Assembly: GCF_020509005.1 (NCBI RefSeq)
Contig: NC_063022.1
Coordinates: forward strand, 1,798,001-1,862,000
From: Fulvia fulva
Taxonomy: Eukaryota; Ascomycota; Dothideomycetes; Mycosphaerellales; Mycosphaerellaceae
Direction of reading: 5' to 3'
DNA: 64,000 bases
Under the pieces are notes generated by a model that was not told where the DNA came from, searched no databases, and saw only the letters and a program-made list of their open reading frames with translations. Below are positions 37,358 through 48,424 of this stretch, one piece after another; position 1 is the stretch's first letter, and each line of letters starts with the position of its first letter. The position numbers and the translations under genes were made by a program.

Positions 37358-39345
37358 GTCTTGGCACGTCACAAGTTGAGCAACCAAGGCAAGTCAGATG
37401 CTGTGTATTCACTTGCAAGGCAAGTCACGAGCTAGCAGGGTACAAACAATCAAGTCATTCACCTCATTTTTGACTCGTTTGTTTGTTGATCAGTCTGGAG
37501 GTATCGAGCCTGTACCGAGGTCGATGGACATGGTGAGCTGTAGGGTGGAGAATGGCACTGGAGATGATGATGTTCCTGTTGTTGTTGATGAAGCAAAGGT
37601 CTTGCTGCTAGCTGTGAAGGAATCACAGGTTGGACAAGACCACATCTCTCTTCATCGTCGCTGCTCCTTTCTGACAGTAACATCAATCCCATCAACACGA
37701 CGAACACGGTACTGTGGAATATCAGAAAGCTGCTACGCTTCTGGCAACGCGGACACCATACTCACCATCAGTCCATCGCCGAGATTGATGCACAGTCTAA
37801 CAGATGATGGGTGACCCGAGGTGTGCACGAGCACACGGAAAAGCTTCAGTAGAAACAACAGGTCGCTTGAGCAGGCTGGTAAGCCTCAATGTCGTACATG
37901 ACAAGCTACAGCACTTTCCAAATTTGCACATCAGCTTTTCAACCCGTGGCCCGGTCCGCAAGATACAAATTCCCTTTTATCTTCATTCAGATCTCAACTC
38001 CGCTCTCATTCCTCCACATCCCCCTCCTTCCCCCACGAACCCCTTCGTTCACCATGCTCCTGGCGATATTGAACCTCGGCCGATTTCTCCGTCGGCGCAG
38101 ATGGTACGGATCCCTGGAGCGTCGAATGTGCGGTACGTGCACCCGGGGGTGGCTGTTCGATGTTCGGCAATGATGGCTGCTGAGTCGAAATGGATCGGTG
38201 CCTACGGGTGAATACGCGCCGGGTCAGTCATGGAACCATGACTGCCAACTGCTTCGGCATACGGCGGGCGTTTGAGGCGAAGGGGTGAGCGAATGAAGGG
38301 GGATGTCTCAACACCGTGACCCCAAATGAGGCTGACCACACGTCAAGGCTACACCAGCCAGGCCGCTGTCAAGTGAGAGTGGGAATTGATCTTGGCCCTC
38401 GTGGGAATCCCGATGCTATTGAAGAGCAAAGGTGTAATTCGTCGTGGATATTTTGTGATCAGAGGGCCGGGTTTGGGAAGGGGACGCACCTTGTATGGCA
38501 ATGATGATGATATTGGCCCTCAAGAGAACACCGATGCTATTGAAGAGCGGAGGTGTAGGCCCGTGAGATTTGTGTGATCAGAGGGCCAGGATTGGGAATG
38601 GGACGCACCTTGTACGGCAATGATGACGTGGTCAGAGACTCAAAGGCGGCCGATGTGTCGTTCAAGTACTGAGCCTGCAAGGGCGTCTGTCAAAGGTTGA
38701 GAAGAGACATGTACTGTCAATGATTGTGTCAGCAAAGGTCTCGAATCAGGGGAAACGGGAAGACACACGAATATGAAGTCTGACAGCTTGGTCGTCTGGT
38801 AAGGATTGGAGGCGTGGTCTTGTAGCCAATGGTCCGTTGCGTGACACACAGGTTGAGCAGAGAGTTGGCATGGAGTGGGAGGGATGTCGGCTGTGGTGTG
38901 TATGTTGCGAAAAGATGTCAGAAAGGGTGAAAAGGACGACGAGAAGGTGGGAAATTTCGGAAGGACAGCAAGAATGGCATTGTTTACACGCACCTTCAGT
39001 GGTGAAGGTACGCTGTTGCATGTTGTCATCAATATTGACCTTGAGGCAGGCACTTTCGAACGAGTGGAGGAAAGCGCACAGACGCGGTTAACCGGTACCT
39101 TCCCACCTATGAGCATATTCAAGACTGTGGCAAGCGCGGAGCGATGATTTTGGTGCACCTTCGCAGAAGGCTGTACGGCATGGACAATGCGGAGAACAGT
39201 AGCCATCATAGCTTTGGTCTGAGAATCACGGAGCACTACTATGACTTGACATGTTTCCAGCAACGCCTGGCTGAAGTGTATGGATCAAACCCGCAAAGCC
39301 CTTTCACGACAAGCCTCTCCACCGTGCCCACCAGGACCAGAGCAT
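37358..39345. other. Gene-poor stretch between the RIP block and the first gene
   Basis: Base composition is normal here, without RIP. Several overlapping open stretches on both strands (for example 38640-39263 minus) lack protein-like composition or recognisable motifs, so I call none. A Kozak-like ATG after a pyrimidine-rich tract (38054) opens only 39 codons. The one clear structure is the 121-bp tandem duplication at 38392-38628. Confidence 0.5.
38392..38628 (+). repeat. 121-bp tandem duplication, two diverged copies
   Basis: Copy 1 starts TTGGCCCTCGTGGGAA at 38392 and copy 2 starts TTGGCCCTCAAGAGAA at 38513, a period of 121 bp. Shared blocks include CGATGCTATTGAAGAGC, GTGATCAGAGGGCC and GGGACGCACCTTGTA, with GGCAATGATGA ending both. 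Substitutions between copies are many, so the duplication is not recent. No coding frame is shared. Confidence 0.85.
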
Positions 39346-41720
39346 TTACCTTCCCTCCATATCAATAAACTCATCAAACACAACATCATCACTGCCTCCA
39401 TGCCCATGCACATTCCCACTCCCACTCCCACCCTCCTCTCCCTCATCCCCACCAAGCACAACAGCAGCCTCAAACCTCTGCGCCAACTCCTCCACAGTCC
39501 CGACCTCCTCCCTCCCCGCCCCCTCCAACTTCAACCTAACCCCCGAATACGACCCCCCAACCAACGCCCCCTGCCCCCTCTGCTCCAACATCCTACTCAA
39601 ACCCCTCGCCCTCCACATCGGAATCTTCCCCTCCTCAATCGCCATCGCCAACAACCCCTTAAAGCACAGCTCCGCAACGCGGTAAGCCGGGCTTAAAGTT
39701 CCGTAGCCGAACAGGCAAGCCATGAAGTAGAACTTCCACTCGGCGTCATTTGCTGAGTTGGCGAGGGTTGCGTTGGCGACGAAGATGAGGCAGGGGTGCC
39801 ATTGGATGTTGTAGGAGGCTTCGGGGTAGAAGAGGCGGAAGTCGGTGACGAGGCGTTTTAGTTGGCGGATTGAGGCGGCGATGATGTTTTCGGGCGTGGA
39901 GGCTGGGGAGGTGAAGGTGCGGAGGAAGAAGGATTGGGAGATCCAGGGGCGCATGAGGGTGATGAATGCGCTGTGGCACCAGATGCTGGGAGTGTGGTCA
40001 GGAGGGTTGGCAAGGGGAGAGATGCCTGTGGGGAACGGTGACTTACTGGAGGATCATGGCGTGATGTGGCTTTCGACCAGAGTTGGGGGTTTTGAAGGCA
40101 GGGTCACTGCTGAACAGTACTAGTATTTGCTGGTACCTCGATTCCATAGCTGCCAAAGGCACGCGGGATGGAATGGTCCCCTGGTCACCGGAGTAGAGTC
40201 TCACGACTTCTCGGCATATGCGCCAAAATTTACAGACTGCCGTCAAGCTTGAGCCCATGTAGCTAGGCAAAGGGAACTGATCCGACCCTGGGATTGGAAG
40301 GTTGCAGGATCCTCTTGTTGGAGGCATACCGTAGTAAAAAGCATACATGCTGGCTGATTTAGTAGGTTGCCGACAGTGTTACTAGATCGCTGGATGACGT
40401 ACTTTACCATGATGAAATAACCCCAAGCAACATGCGAGTGAAAACGACGATCGTTAGTCAATGGCTTGGGGACGAGCTTACGTAGCAAGAAGGCAGGGGG
40501 CTTTGTATCGTCATCGAGTCCCAGACGTTCTGCCATCGACCGAGCTACTTGCAGGAAATGCATGCCCTCTTGGTCGTGGCCATTCTGAGCACCGGCGTTG
40601 GCCATATTTACAAGTGCTGCGACATTGGCAAGGGAGTCCATGCCATCAGCCGCTTGCCATACCTTTTTCGCTTCCGCGTAGAACTCCCAACTCAGCTGAG
40701 ACGCAGCGAGGTTGAAAGCAGTATATGCTTGCTTGGTGAACGGTTAGCCTGTGCTCGAGAGAGGGAGAGAGTCCGCAAACATACGCAGCCAAAGTACAAC
40801 AATGCGTTGACCAGGAACGGCGAGCAGTATCGCAGTCTTCGGGCAATCAGGTCGCCCAAGAAGAGGTCCGCATCAAATGTTCCGATGACAGCATGCACAT
40901 TTTCCAGGTATAACGATATGACTAATGCAGCAGACTCGTCTGAAATAGGTACGGTAGTCCAATACGTAATGTCGATATTTCGAAGTCACTCGTCACAGAG
41001 CTTGACTCCCTTGAGAGGCCCATGTGTGGCGCTATCCTCGATTCTTCACAGCTAGTCAGAGACTTGTTGTACATGAGATTGAATATGCGACGTTACTCAC
41101 CCATACCGGAAGGGAGAACTGCCAAAGCCAAGCAAAGTGTTTGCAACAACGTCTGGGTGTTCGTATGGTTCGATGATATGGTATGCATCCGGATGCTTGC
41201 AGAACAATTCATACTCCAAGCTGGTCTCTGTATACGGTAAAGTAGCGCGTGCAGCTTTGTGGGGTGAAGGACGAGCATCAGGGCTAGGCATCGTGATTCC
41301 GGGGACGAGTGGCAACCATGAAGCTTGCACATCGATCATTCGTGTGGCCAAGGTGTTTTTTACGATCGACGAACCAGCATCTGGCTGAGCATGCAACCGG
41401 GCGATTTGCTGTTGCGAGTTGAGACCCTCGTTCCTGAGCTCCTCATTGTTCTGCCGCGTGGGCCTTGGCAATTCACTGTCGTACCGACAGATTTGGGAGT
41501 GCTTGTTGCAGGTAGCACAGGCAGGTCTGAGCCCATCGCACTGGTCACTGTCAGATGATCTCCCATCTTTAATCCTGGGGAGTCATGTATGCACCTTTAC
41601 TTTCTTTAGTCGGCACCTGTTGCATGCCAGCACTGTTACCGTTCTCTTCTGTCTCCCTGTTGGATCTGTTGAACTTGGAGACAACGATTGCAAGCGTTTC
41701 GGCGCATTCTTCGGTGCCAT
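39346..41720 (-). CDS. Zn2Cys6 fungal-specific transcription factor, 7 exons
   Basis: Spliced, this gives 684 aa from the ATG at 41720: exons 41720-41595, 41540-41101, 41051-40990, 40939-40785, 40731-40403, 40349-40047 and 39985-39346. All six introns are 49-61 bp with GT...AG ends, and every phase closes. The N-terminus has a complete zinc cluster, C33-x2-C36-x6-C43-x6-C50-x2-C53-x6-C60 (LACNRCRLKKVK joined to CDGLRPACATC), with the first intron inside it. A variable linker follows, then the fungal_trans middle homology region (LVNALLYFGC, QAYTAFN, AWGYFIMV, MESRYQQIL). The C-terminal part holds a helix-rich segment (NIQWHPCLIFVANA) and an acidic Gly-rich tail. It should bind CGG-type sites as a nuclear regulator; its targets cannot be told from sequence. 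Confidence 0.9.
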
Positions 41721-42442
41721 GATCTGACGACGTTGTCGTCGCGCAACCGTTTATAGCTTTGGGTGGTGGTGCCCATGCCTCCTCAACACTGCTCACTTGG
41801 GCAGGACAGAGTTCTGATGTGCTCGATTCGTGGGGTGAGACATGTTGTAAGATGGACGGGAACGGGCCAGAAGTTGTAGACATAGACTAGCACACAGGTT
41901 CCTCCAGGCTGACAGCAAGTCAATGCGTGTCCTCAGAGAAGAGAATCCCGCAAGCAGTCCCTCATCACGACGGGCGAGTGTGTGTAATGTTGCAGACCCG
42001 GCTGAGGACCGTTGGAGCCGGCCAGTCGCTTGAACACTGCTGGGCCAATGGCAGCGCAGGGCAGTAGACTATATCGAACGTTCACGAACGACTATCGTCA
42101 GGTACGAGAAATGCCTCCAATGTCCAGATCAACGATGAGATCGAATGTGGCAGCGATGAGGATTGTGGCGATGTGGATGCTAGATCTTTGCATAAACCTA
42201 GCAAACCAGGGTGGATCTGCACAGATTGCTCCTGGTCAAGCGTGATGGAGACAGAGCTGTGCTGCGTAAGTGTCAGCACATGGGCGATCTGTCCATCCAT
42301 GACGCTCGGCAGACGCCGTCGGTATGATGGTATCACGTCAAGTGTCGTCTTCTATCAGATCCGCAGCACATCTTGGACATCAGATTGGAGATGTCATGTC
42401 ATTCAGCTCCCCGATCATCATTGTATCTTGTCAGTCATCGTG
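41721..42442. promoter_or_regulatory. Divergent intergenic region between the regulator and the SDR pseudogene
   Basis: This holds 722 bp between two start codons facing away from each other. A longer open stretch beginning at 41883 on the minus strand is out of frame with the zinc cluster and is probably 5' leader. No other gene is seen. Confidence 0.5.
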
Positions 42443-43186
42443 ATGTCCCAACAAAACATTCTCATCGTAGGCGCGACGCGTGGCCCAGGCAAAGAGCTCG
42501 CCAAGCAATACCACGAAGCCGGCCATAATGTGTCTGGGACAGGTAAGTCTTCAGGAGTTATCGCAGGTGTCAGATGTTTACCTCTCCTGCCAGCTCGCTC
42601 CGAGACGCCGGACGATCGTCTTGGAATCCGATGGATCACCGGTGTAGACGTCTCTGAATCCCAAGCCGGCACCACGATCGTGTCTGGCCTGCGGAATGAG
42701 CAGCAAGATGTTGTTATTGTGTCTGCTGGATACTTTCCGAAAGAGTCTATCGACGAGCCCGACTTTGACAAAGAAGTCTTCACGTACAAAGTGTGTGCTA
42801 TCGGGCCAGTCTTTGTCGTGCACAGTCTATGGAAGGCGGGGTTATTGAAGCAGGGCAGCAAAGTCATCAGGCGTTGCTGTAGGCCTGGTGCACCCTGCAT
42901 TCATGAGGACGGAGATGGCGGCTGGAGTCGGCTTCGACAAGTTCTGGCACGAAGGTGGAGCCGTGACGCCGGATGAGAGTGCAAAGTCGTTGCGAGAGTG
43001 GGTTGAGACGTTCGATATCAGCAAGACTGGCACGCACTGGGCGTCAAGGGGGCCAGGGTATGTATATGTCGTGTCGTGTCGGGTGGAAGAAGACATGTGC
43101 TGACGTGCCGCAGTGATATTGGAACTGCCGAGCACGTCCTGGGCCCTAAGGACAAGCTTGCCACCCCGTTGCAGCTTCCGTGGTGA
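42443..43186 (+). pseudogene. Short-chain dehydrogenase/reductase pseudogene with internal deletion and frameshift
   Basis: The N-terminus has the Rossmann start ILIVGATRGPGKELA; a 51-bp intron (42543-42593) joins VSGT to ARSETPDDRLGIRWI, and the frame runs through VVIVSAGYFPKES to LLKQGSKVI. At about 42869 the frame shifts, and the C-terminal part resumes in another frame with GVAVGLVHPAFMRTEM and SKTGTHWASRGPG, then a 56-bp intron (43058-43113) and DIGTAEHVLG to the stop at 43184-43186. SDRs of this shape normally carry about 40 residues between these two blocks, including the Ser and YxxxK active site. They are missing, so a deletion of about 0.1 kb that also broke the frame is the simplest reading. 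Introns are otherwise intact, so decay is recent. Confidence 0.82.
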
Positions 43187-43717
43187 GTGTTGTGCGGTAG
43201 ACGAGGGGATGCCTTTACGATGATGAGCATGAACGTGGTCGGGGAGACACAGCAAGTCTCAGCAGTTATCCACGGAGAAGTGATTTGTTAGAGGACATAC
43301 CGCGTGGTCGGGACCTGGCTGGCGACTGGGAGTGAACGGTTGTTTGGGGGGTTAGGTAAGCGTCGTTTTTTCTACTCATCCGAGAAGCAGGAGCTCCTCA
43401 TATCACTCGGCTCTTCTTCCTTCCCGTCACATCTCGACTCTCCCGTGAGACACAACACACCAGCAACAACTGGTTGTCCTGGACAACTGACACACTACTG
43501 TACAACACCCGACGCACACTGTACAGTGCATTTCCCGCCAAACTCTGCGCGATAGAGCGCGTGTTGCGCCGCCTCCTCCCGCACAGCAGCACCTTCCTGC
43601 CTACCACCGAGAACGGGCTAAGACTGACGCCGGCGCACTTTCTCGAGTGACAGGCACATACAACAAGTCTCCCGCGCTTTTTCGCACACTTCCTCGACAC
43701 ATCACCATCCAGACAAG
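43187..43717. promoter_or_regulatory. Upstream region of the Gln/Pro-rich protein gene
   Basis: This 531-bp region holds no gene. It is rich in CA/CT-type repeats near the start codon (ACACATCACCATCCAGACAAG), a usual fungal 5' leader. A JCVI-type regulator site is not recognisable to me. Confidence 0.4.
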
Positions 43718-46691
43718 ATGGCGCCAGCGGTCGCTCCACCCACGACGCGGCTCGACCCCATCAGTATCACCGTTTACTATGCAGCCGACAAGCAGTCCAA
43801 CACTGCCATCGCCTACCGCACCGAGGACCTCGAGCGTCAGCGCCGTGAGCCTGCGTATGTGCCTGACTGCTTCGATATCACGACCCCAAAAAAGGAGAGC
43901 GTCGATCCCGCGCAGGACTTTGAGGAAGCAAGCCTCAAGAGACAGCTGTGCGACTTCCTGGGCTATCAAGAGCACCATGAGCCAACCAAGGCGCCAAAGC
44001 TGCACGCACACTCTGTTGCGCCACGAAACTACGGCTATGCGCCCGCTCAACGCCCTCCTCCGGCACCACCAGCAGCGCATATGCGCCACCACAACCCCGA
44101 GCTTACACCAGCATTTGCTGAAGCTGCTAAGCAGCAAGCGACCTGTCTGCCTCAGGCATTCAACAACGACCGTTATCGCAACACCGCGACATCTCTCGCG
44201 CCACCAAACCCTGCCATGGTAACGAGACAGCTCCAGCCCCCTTCTACTGACGGCCACGCGCAGAGCAATGGTCAAATCCTGGCAAATTACTATGCACGTC
44301 AGCGCCCTGTCTCCGAGTCGGCGTATTCTGCGGCTACTAAGGCAGCACACGAAGCTCGACAGGCCAGCCAAATCACAAACCACGGTGGATGGTCGATCCA
44401 GGGTAATGCCCGAGCATCTCGATTCCAACCCACACCACAGCCGCCGCTGGCGAGTCCTAACATGGCTCCGTATGCGATGGGCGGCAATAACTTCGCACTT
44501 CATCGCTCGCCATCACTGGCCGCCGTGCAGCAGCATAACACCCTGACACGACCACAGAATACGTCAGCACCGATGGGAACATATCCCATGAGCGGCAATA
44601 TTCTCACACCTCATCGCTCACCATCACTGGCCGCCGTGCAGCAGCATAACATCCAAACACGGCCACAGAGTACGTCAGCACCGATGGGACCATATCCAAT
44701 GAGCGGAAATACTTTCACACCTCATCGCTCACCATCACTGGCCGCCGTGCAGCAGCATAATATCCAAGCACGGCCACAGAGCACGTCAGCACCGATGGGA
44801 CCATATCCAATGAGCGGCAATGCTTTTGCACCCCAACTCTCGCCATCAATGGCCGCTATGCAGCAATACAGCGCCCAGACACGACCTCAGAGCATCACAC
44901 CACCGAAGGGAGTGAACTCTATGGGCGGCAGTAATTTCGCACCCCATCGTTCGCCATCAATGGCCACCGTACAGCAGCATAGCGCCCAGACGCCACCTCA
45001 GAGTATCACTTCGTCGAAGGGATTGAATTCGACGGGCAGTGGTTCATGGTCATCTCATCCACGACTAGCAACGACTCCAGTGCTCACCCCTAGTCCAGGA
45101 GCAAACGCCTCTCCGCGAGCAGGTGCTTCTCCGCTGGGAGGTAATACTACGCAATGGCGCGGCGCTCAAATGCCACCTCGACGTATCGACAGCCCACAGC
45201 AGTCGTGGCTACACAATGCCTCTGCTCAAGCCATGCAACCGCATGCTTGGGCAAAGCCGCCCTTAAGCCCGCCAAAGCCGGGGCAAAGTCAACCTATTCA
45301 TGTGAGCGCCGATGGGCGATACTACTTGCCTGATTCCACCGAGCGTAGGTTCCTTCAGCCTGTCGAACCAGGTCATGCCGAGAGAACGCCTGATCAGTAT
45401 CAACAAGCACAGCGACAGTTGCAGCAACGACAAGAGTCAACAGAGAATTGGCGTAAGAAGCAGCAAGAGATGGCTCAAATGGCTGCAAATATGCAGGCCA
45501 AGATTCTGGCACAAGACGATACACTGTACAGGTACGTATTGGATGGTCACAAGCACTGAGTAGCGGCCAAGACTTTTGCGGGGTGCTGAGGCATGCGCTT
45601 CGCGCAATGCTTCGCTCTGCATCGCACAGCACACTCTAGGCCACCAGTGGACATTTGCGAGTTGAACTAACACTCTTCTGTTTGATAGGCAAGCCAACAG
45701 CCTGAACTCCCAGCCCAGACGTCAGATCTCGGACGGGAAGATGTCAGTCTCAGCCTTGGCCAGACAGTACAACGTTGATGTGAATGCTACTGCTTCCGCG
45801 AGGCCACCATTACCAGCTTCTTCTGACCCTGGAGGTCATCGAGTGGTGGTGCAAGGGCGGCGCCACTACGCTGCTCCTGAGGTGATGCATCGTCGAGCGC
45901 CCAGTGGGGATGCACCGGCCCCATCCCAGAAGCAGGCGCAAGGGCAGCGCCATTACACTGCTCCTGAGGTGGTACATGGTCGAGCGCCTAGTGGGAATGC
46001 AACGACTCCATCTCAGCAGCAAGCGACACAACCTCCCTACTCGACGCCAGCCTCGGGTGCCATCCGCAACGGGTCTTTTCGAGATGCTTATCTAAACGAG
46101 TTACTTCCACCGGCTCAAAGCCATGGCCAGGAGGTCCAGGTTTTCATTGGTCTTTCGGAAACTCAAATATTGCTGTTGCTTCGTCTCCTCCCTGAAGTTC
46201 AAGTTCAGATAAAGAGCATGGCTCCTGCGGACCGGCGGCGCTGGTTGCAGCAATTCTACGCCATACATCAAGCCAAAATCGACCCGATGGTACAGCTTCC
46301 ACCAAACGGCAGTCAGCCACGGCAGCAACAGTCAGTACAGCTGCCGCTGAATAATGGCCAGCCACGGCAACAACCGACGGTCCCCGCCCGTGAGCAACCG
46401 CCGAGTCCGACTATTTGAGAGCGGAGGGAAGCGTCACCACCAGCGCCATCGAATATGTCCGATCCCAACGCGCCAGGTGCCAAGGTGGGCACTAAAGATA
46501 TTCCTGTTGAGATACAGCAGCTTGCTTCCACGATCAAAGCACTCCCGAAGACGAAGGACGGCTTGCCGGTTAGGAAGGAGCTAAAGGGTATAGACGCTCA
46601 ATACTTCACGGCCGGCGGAACTATCTTGCGACGCAACAAAGGCACGGACCTTCTGGATTGGTTTCTCGACGGTCGACTGTTCACGAAGTAG
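43718..46691 (+). CDS. Large Gln/Pro/Ser-rich protein with 37-aa repeats and a C-terminal domain shared with its neighbour
   Basis: There are three exons: 43718-45531, 45689-46389 and 46444-46691. The first intron (157 bp, GTACGT...TAG) joins TLYR to QANSLNSQ; the second (54 bp, GTGAGC...CAG) removes an in-frame stop at 46416 and joins VPAP to SNMSDPNAPG. The product is about 920 aa. The N-terminus is short and ordered (RLDPISITVYYAADKQ), then a region of low complexity with five 37-residue repeats (44462-45016), and a second pair of ~29-residue repeats (RHYxAPEV...RAPSG) at about 45.86-46.02 kb. The last ~80 residues (IPVEIQQLAS...KDGLPVRKEL...LLDWFLDGRLF) match the C-terminus of the next gene. 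No known domain is recognised. The second intron is a prediction; without it the protein ends at 46418. Confidence 0.75.
44462..45016 (+). repeat. Five tandem 111-bp coding repeats (37 aa each)
   Basis: Units start at 44462, 44573, 44684, 44795 and 44906. The consensus unit runs MGPYPMSGNxFxPHRSPS, then LAAVQQHNxQxRPQSTSAP. Copies 2-3 are most alike; copies 4-5 have drifted (PQSITPPKG...). Exact multiples of 111 bp keep the frame, so unit number could vary between strains. Confidence 0.92.
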
Positions 46692-47022
46692 AGTGGCACT
46701 GGCTGTGCTACACTGGAGCCAGGAGGCTGGCAGTGAGTCCCACGCCTGAGTAGTGAGAAGTTCACGGCAGCAACTCGACAAGCGCCGCAGGCAGTAGAGA
46801 AGCATTAGTGGGACAAAGTGAAGCATGAGCCTGGCGGGGACGGCGTTGAACAGTATGACTCGCCTTCCACTTCCGCTGCATAGCTCTCATTCACTGGTTA
46901 ACATACAAAGCCCCCACTTTCCGCACGCATGTGGTCTTTACATCACGCTCACTTCTTTACAAGCTCACGCTCACTGACAAACATAGTCAACAAACCACCA
47001 CCGTCCACTTCCGAGTGCAGAC

Positions 47023-48150
47023 ATGACATCGCGACAAGTGGCGCTCAACTTTGAGGCCTATCTTCGTCGTCACGGTCGACTCACACACGATGAAGAACTG
47101 GATCTCATGCAACAGGGTATACCGCTGCATGAACATTACGGATTGCAACCGGAGCAGTATTTGCTACCACCACAACACTTTATGCCCTGCAGATTTATCG
47201 AGAACTATGACCTCACAGTCCAGTATGGCGCACATAGCTTGAGTAGCGCCCAACATGCGCTCCTTACTCAACGAGCGGTTACGGGCATGCTGCCGCCTAA
47301 TGCTGTGCCCACTGGCGGCTACCGCGAGCTCCAGACTCGGCCTCGAGCCGACAGTGCTGTTGCAAGCGTTTCAAGAGACAGCAAGCCACGTGTCGAGGAG
47401 CGATCTGAACCCGCTTCGGAAAGTATCACGCGCAGTATAGAGCTAGACGAGGCTATCAAGAACGACGTACCACTGAAGCGGCGGAGAAAGAGTGTCGAGC
47501 TAGACGAAGACTTCGAAGACGAGATTCCACTCAAGCGACGCAGAAAAGATCCAGCCCAGTCAACCACACCCAAGCTCAAGGTCAAGTTCAAAGCGCCTCC
47601 TCCTCCTCCACGAGCACAAGCAACCCCAGCACAACTCATCACTTCAACACCTCGAAAACGCACATCCACTCGTCCCAAGAACGGAGACGACAGCGACGAA
47701 GACTACCAACCACCCACCCGTTCCACCGCAACCACTCCCCTTCCGAACATTTATACCAACGCTTCCCTACCCTACACCACATCTACCGCCCCAACAACCG
47801 CGGCAACCCCAACTCGAACACCATCGATCACCTCCTCGGGCCGGTCCATCTCACCTGCCACTCCCCGCAACGCCCCTGTGGGTACGGTCTTCAAGAATGG
47901 TACACGACCCATCCCAGCAGAAATCCAAAATATCATGGCTGCAGTGAGAGAGATCAAGATCGGCAAGGATGGTCTGCCGCAGCGAACAGGACTGAGAAAC
48001 ACGTTGGGATTCACGGGACGGGACGGAGTGCTGAAGGCGACGAGTGTGCTGTGGCCTTGGTATGGGGATACGAGAGTCTTTAGTGAGCAGGAGTGGAAGT
48101 TCTTCGCCAGCAATGAGGAAGGACGGCGGAAGAGGAATGGGGGTCGATAA
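47023..48150 (+). CDS. Basic nuclear-type protein sharing a C-terminal domain with the upstream gene
   Basis: This is a single-exon 375-aa frame with its ATG at 47023 after a clean leader. Residues 1-105 are ordered (LNFEAYLRRHGRLTHDEELD...EHYGLQPEQYLLPPQHFMP). Residues about 145-178 hold a duplicated acidic-basic unit (ELDEAIKNDVPLKRRRK and ELDEDFEDEIPLKRRRK), each a good nuclear localisation signal. A Pro-rich hinge (KAPPPPPRAQ) and a Ser/Thr-rich linker follow. The last ~85 residues (IPAEIQNIMA...KDGLPQRTGLRNTLGFTG...WYGDTRVFSEQEW) align with the end of the preceding gene. The two probably arose by tandem duplication and diverged in their N-terminal parts. Function unknown; nuclear location is inferred. 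Confidence 0.85.
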   Translation: MTSRQVALNFEAYLRRHGRLTHDEELDLMQQGIPLHEHYGLQPEQYLLPPQHFMPCRFIENYDLTVQYGAHSLSSAQHALLTQRAVTGMLPPNAVPTGGYRELQTRPRADSAVASVSRDSKPRVEERSEPASESITRSIELDEAIKNDVPLKRRRKSVELDEDFEDEIPLKRRRKDPAQSTTPKLKVKFKAPPPPPRAQATPAQLITSTPRKRTSTRPKNGDDSDEDYQPPTRSTATTPLPNIYTNASLPYTTSTAPTTAATPTRTPSITSSGRSISPATPRNAPVGTVFKNGTRPIPAEIQNIMAAVREIKIGKDGLPQRTGLRNTLGFTGRDGVLKATSVLWPWYGDTRVFSEQEWKFFASNEEGRRKRNGGR

Positions 48151-48424
48151 GATGTGAGAAAGGGCAGGGTGTTATACCAAGAGGTGAGGAAAGGTCGTTG
48201 GCAAGGAGAAGCTTCGCCGCATCAAAGGAGGGCTTTGCCGCAGAGGTGAGGTCAGTAGTGCAAGCCGGTGGTCCTTGGCCGTGCCTGCATAACAGCTCTC
48301 CACACTAGCGTTGGAATAAGCTTTGGATGGATTAGTGATTCCACGGCACGTCATGCTATACATATAAACTCCCCAAACATCAACGTCAACCCATAATCTC
48401 ATCCCAACCTTGACCACTTCCACA

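Noticed and set aside
38640..39263. 207-codon minus-strand open frame
   Set aside because: Composition is low-information Ser/Pro/Leu with no motif or intron support and overlapping open stretches on the other strand.
41569..41883. Separate small gene upstream of the zinc-cluster regulator
   Set aside because: Its frame is out of phase with the zinc cluster; the ATG at 41720 in the other frame leads straight into LACNRCRLKK and a good intron.
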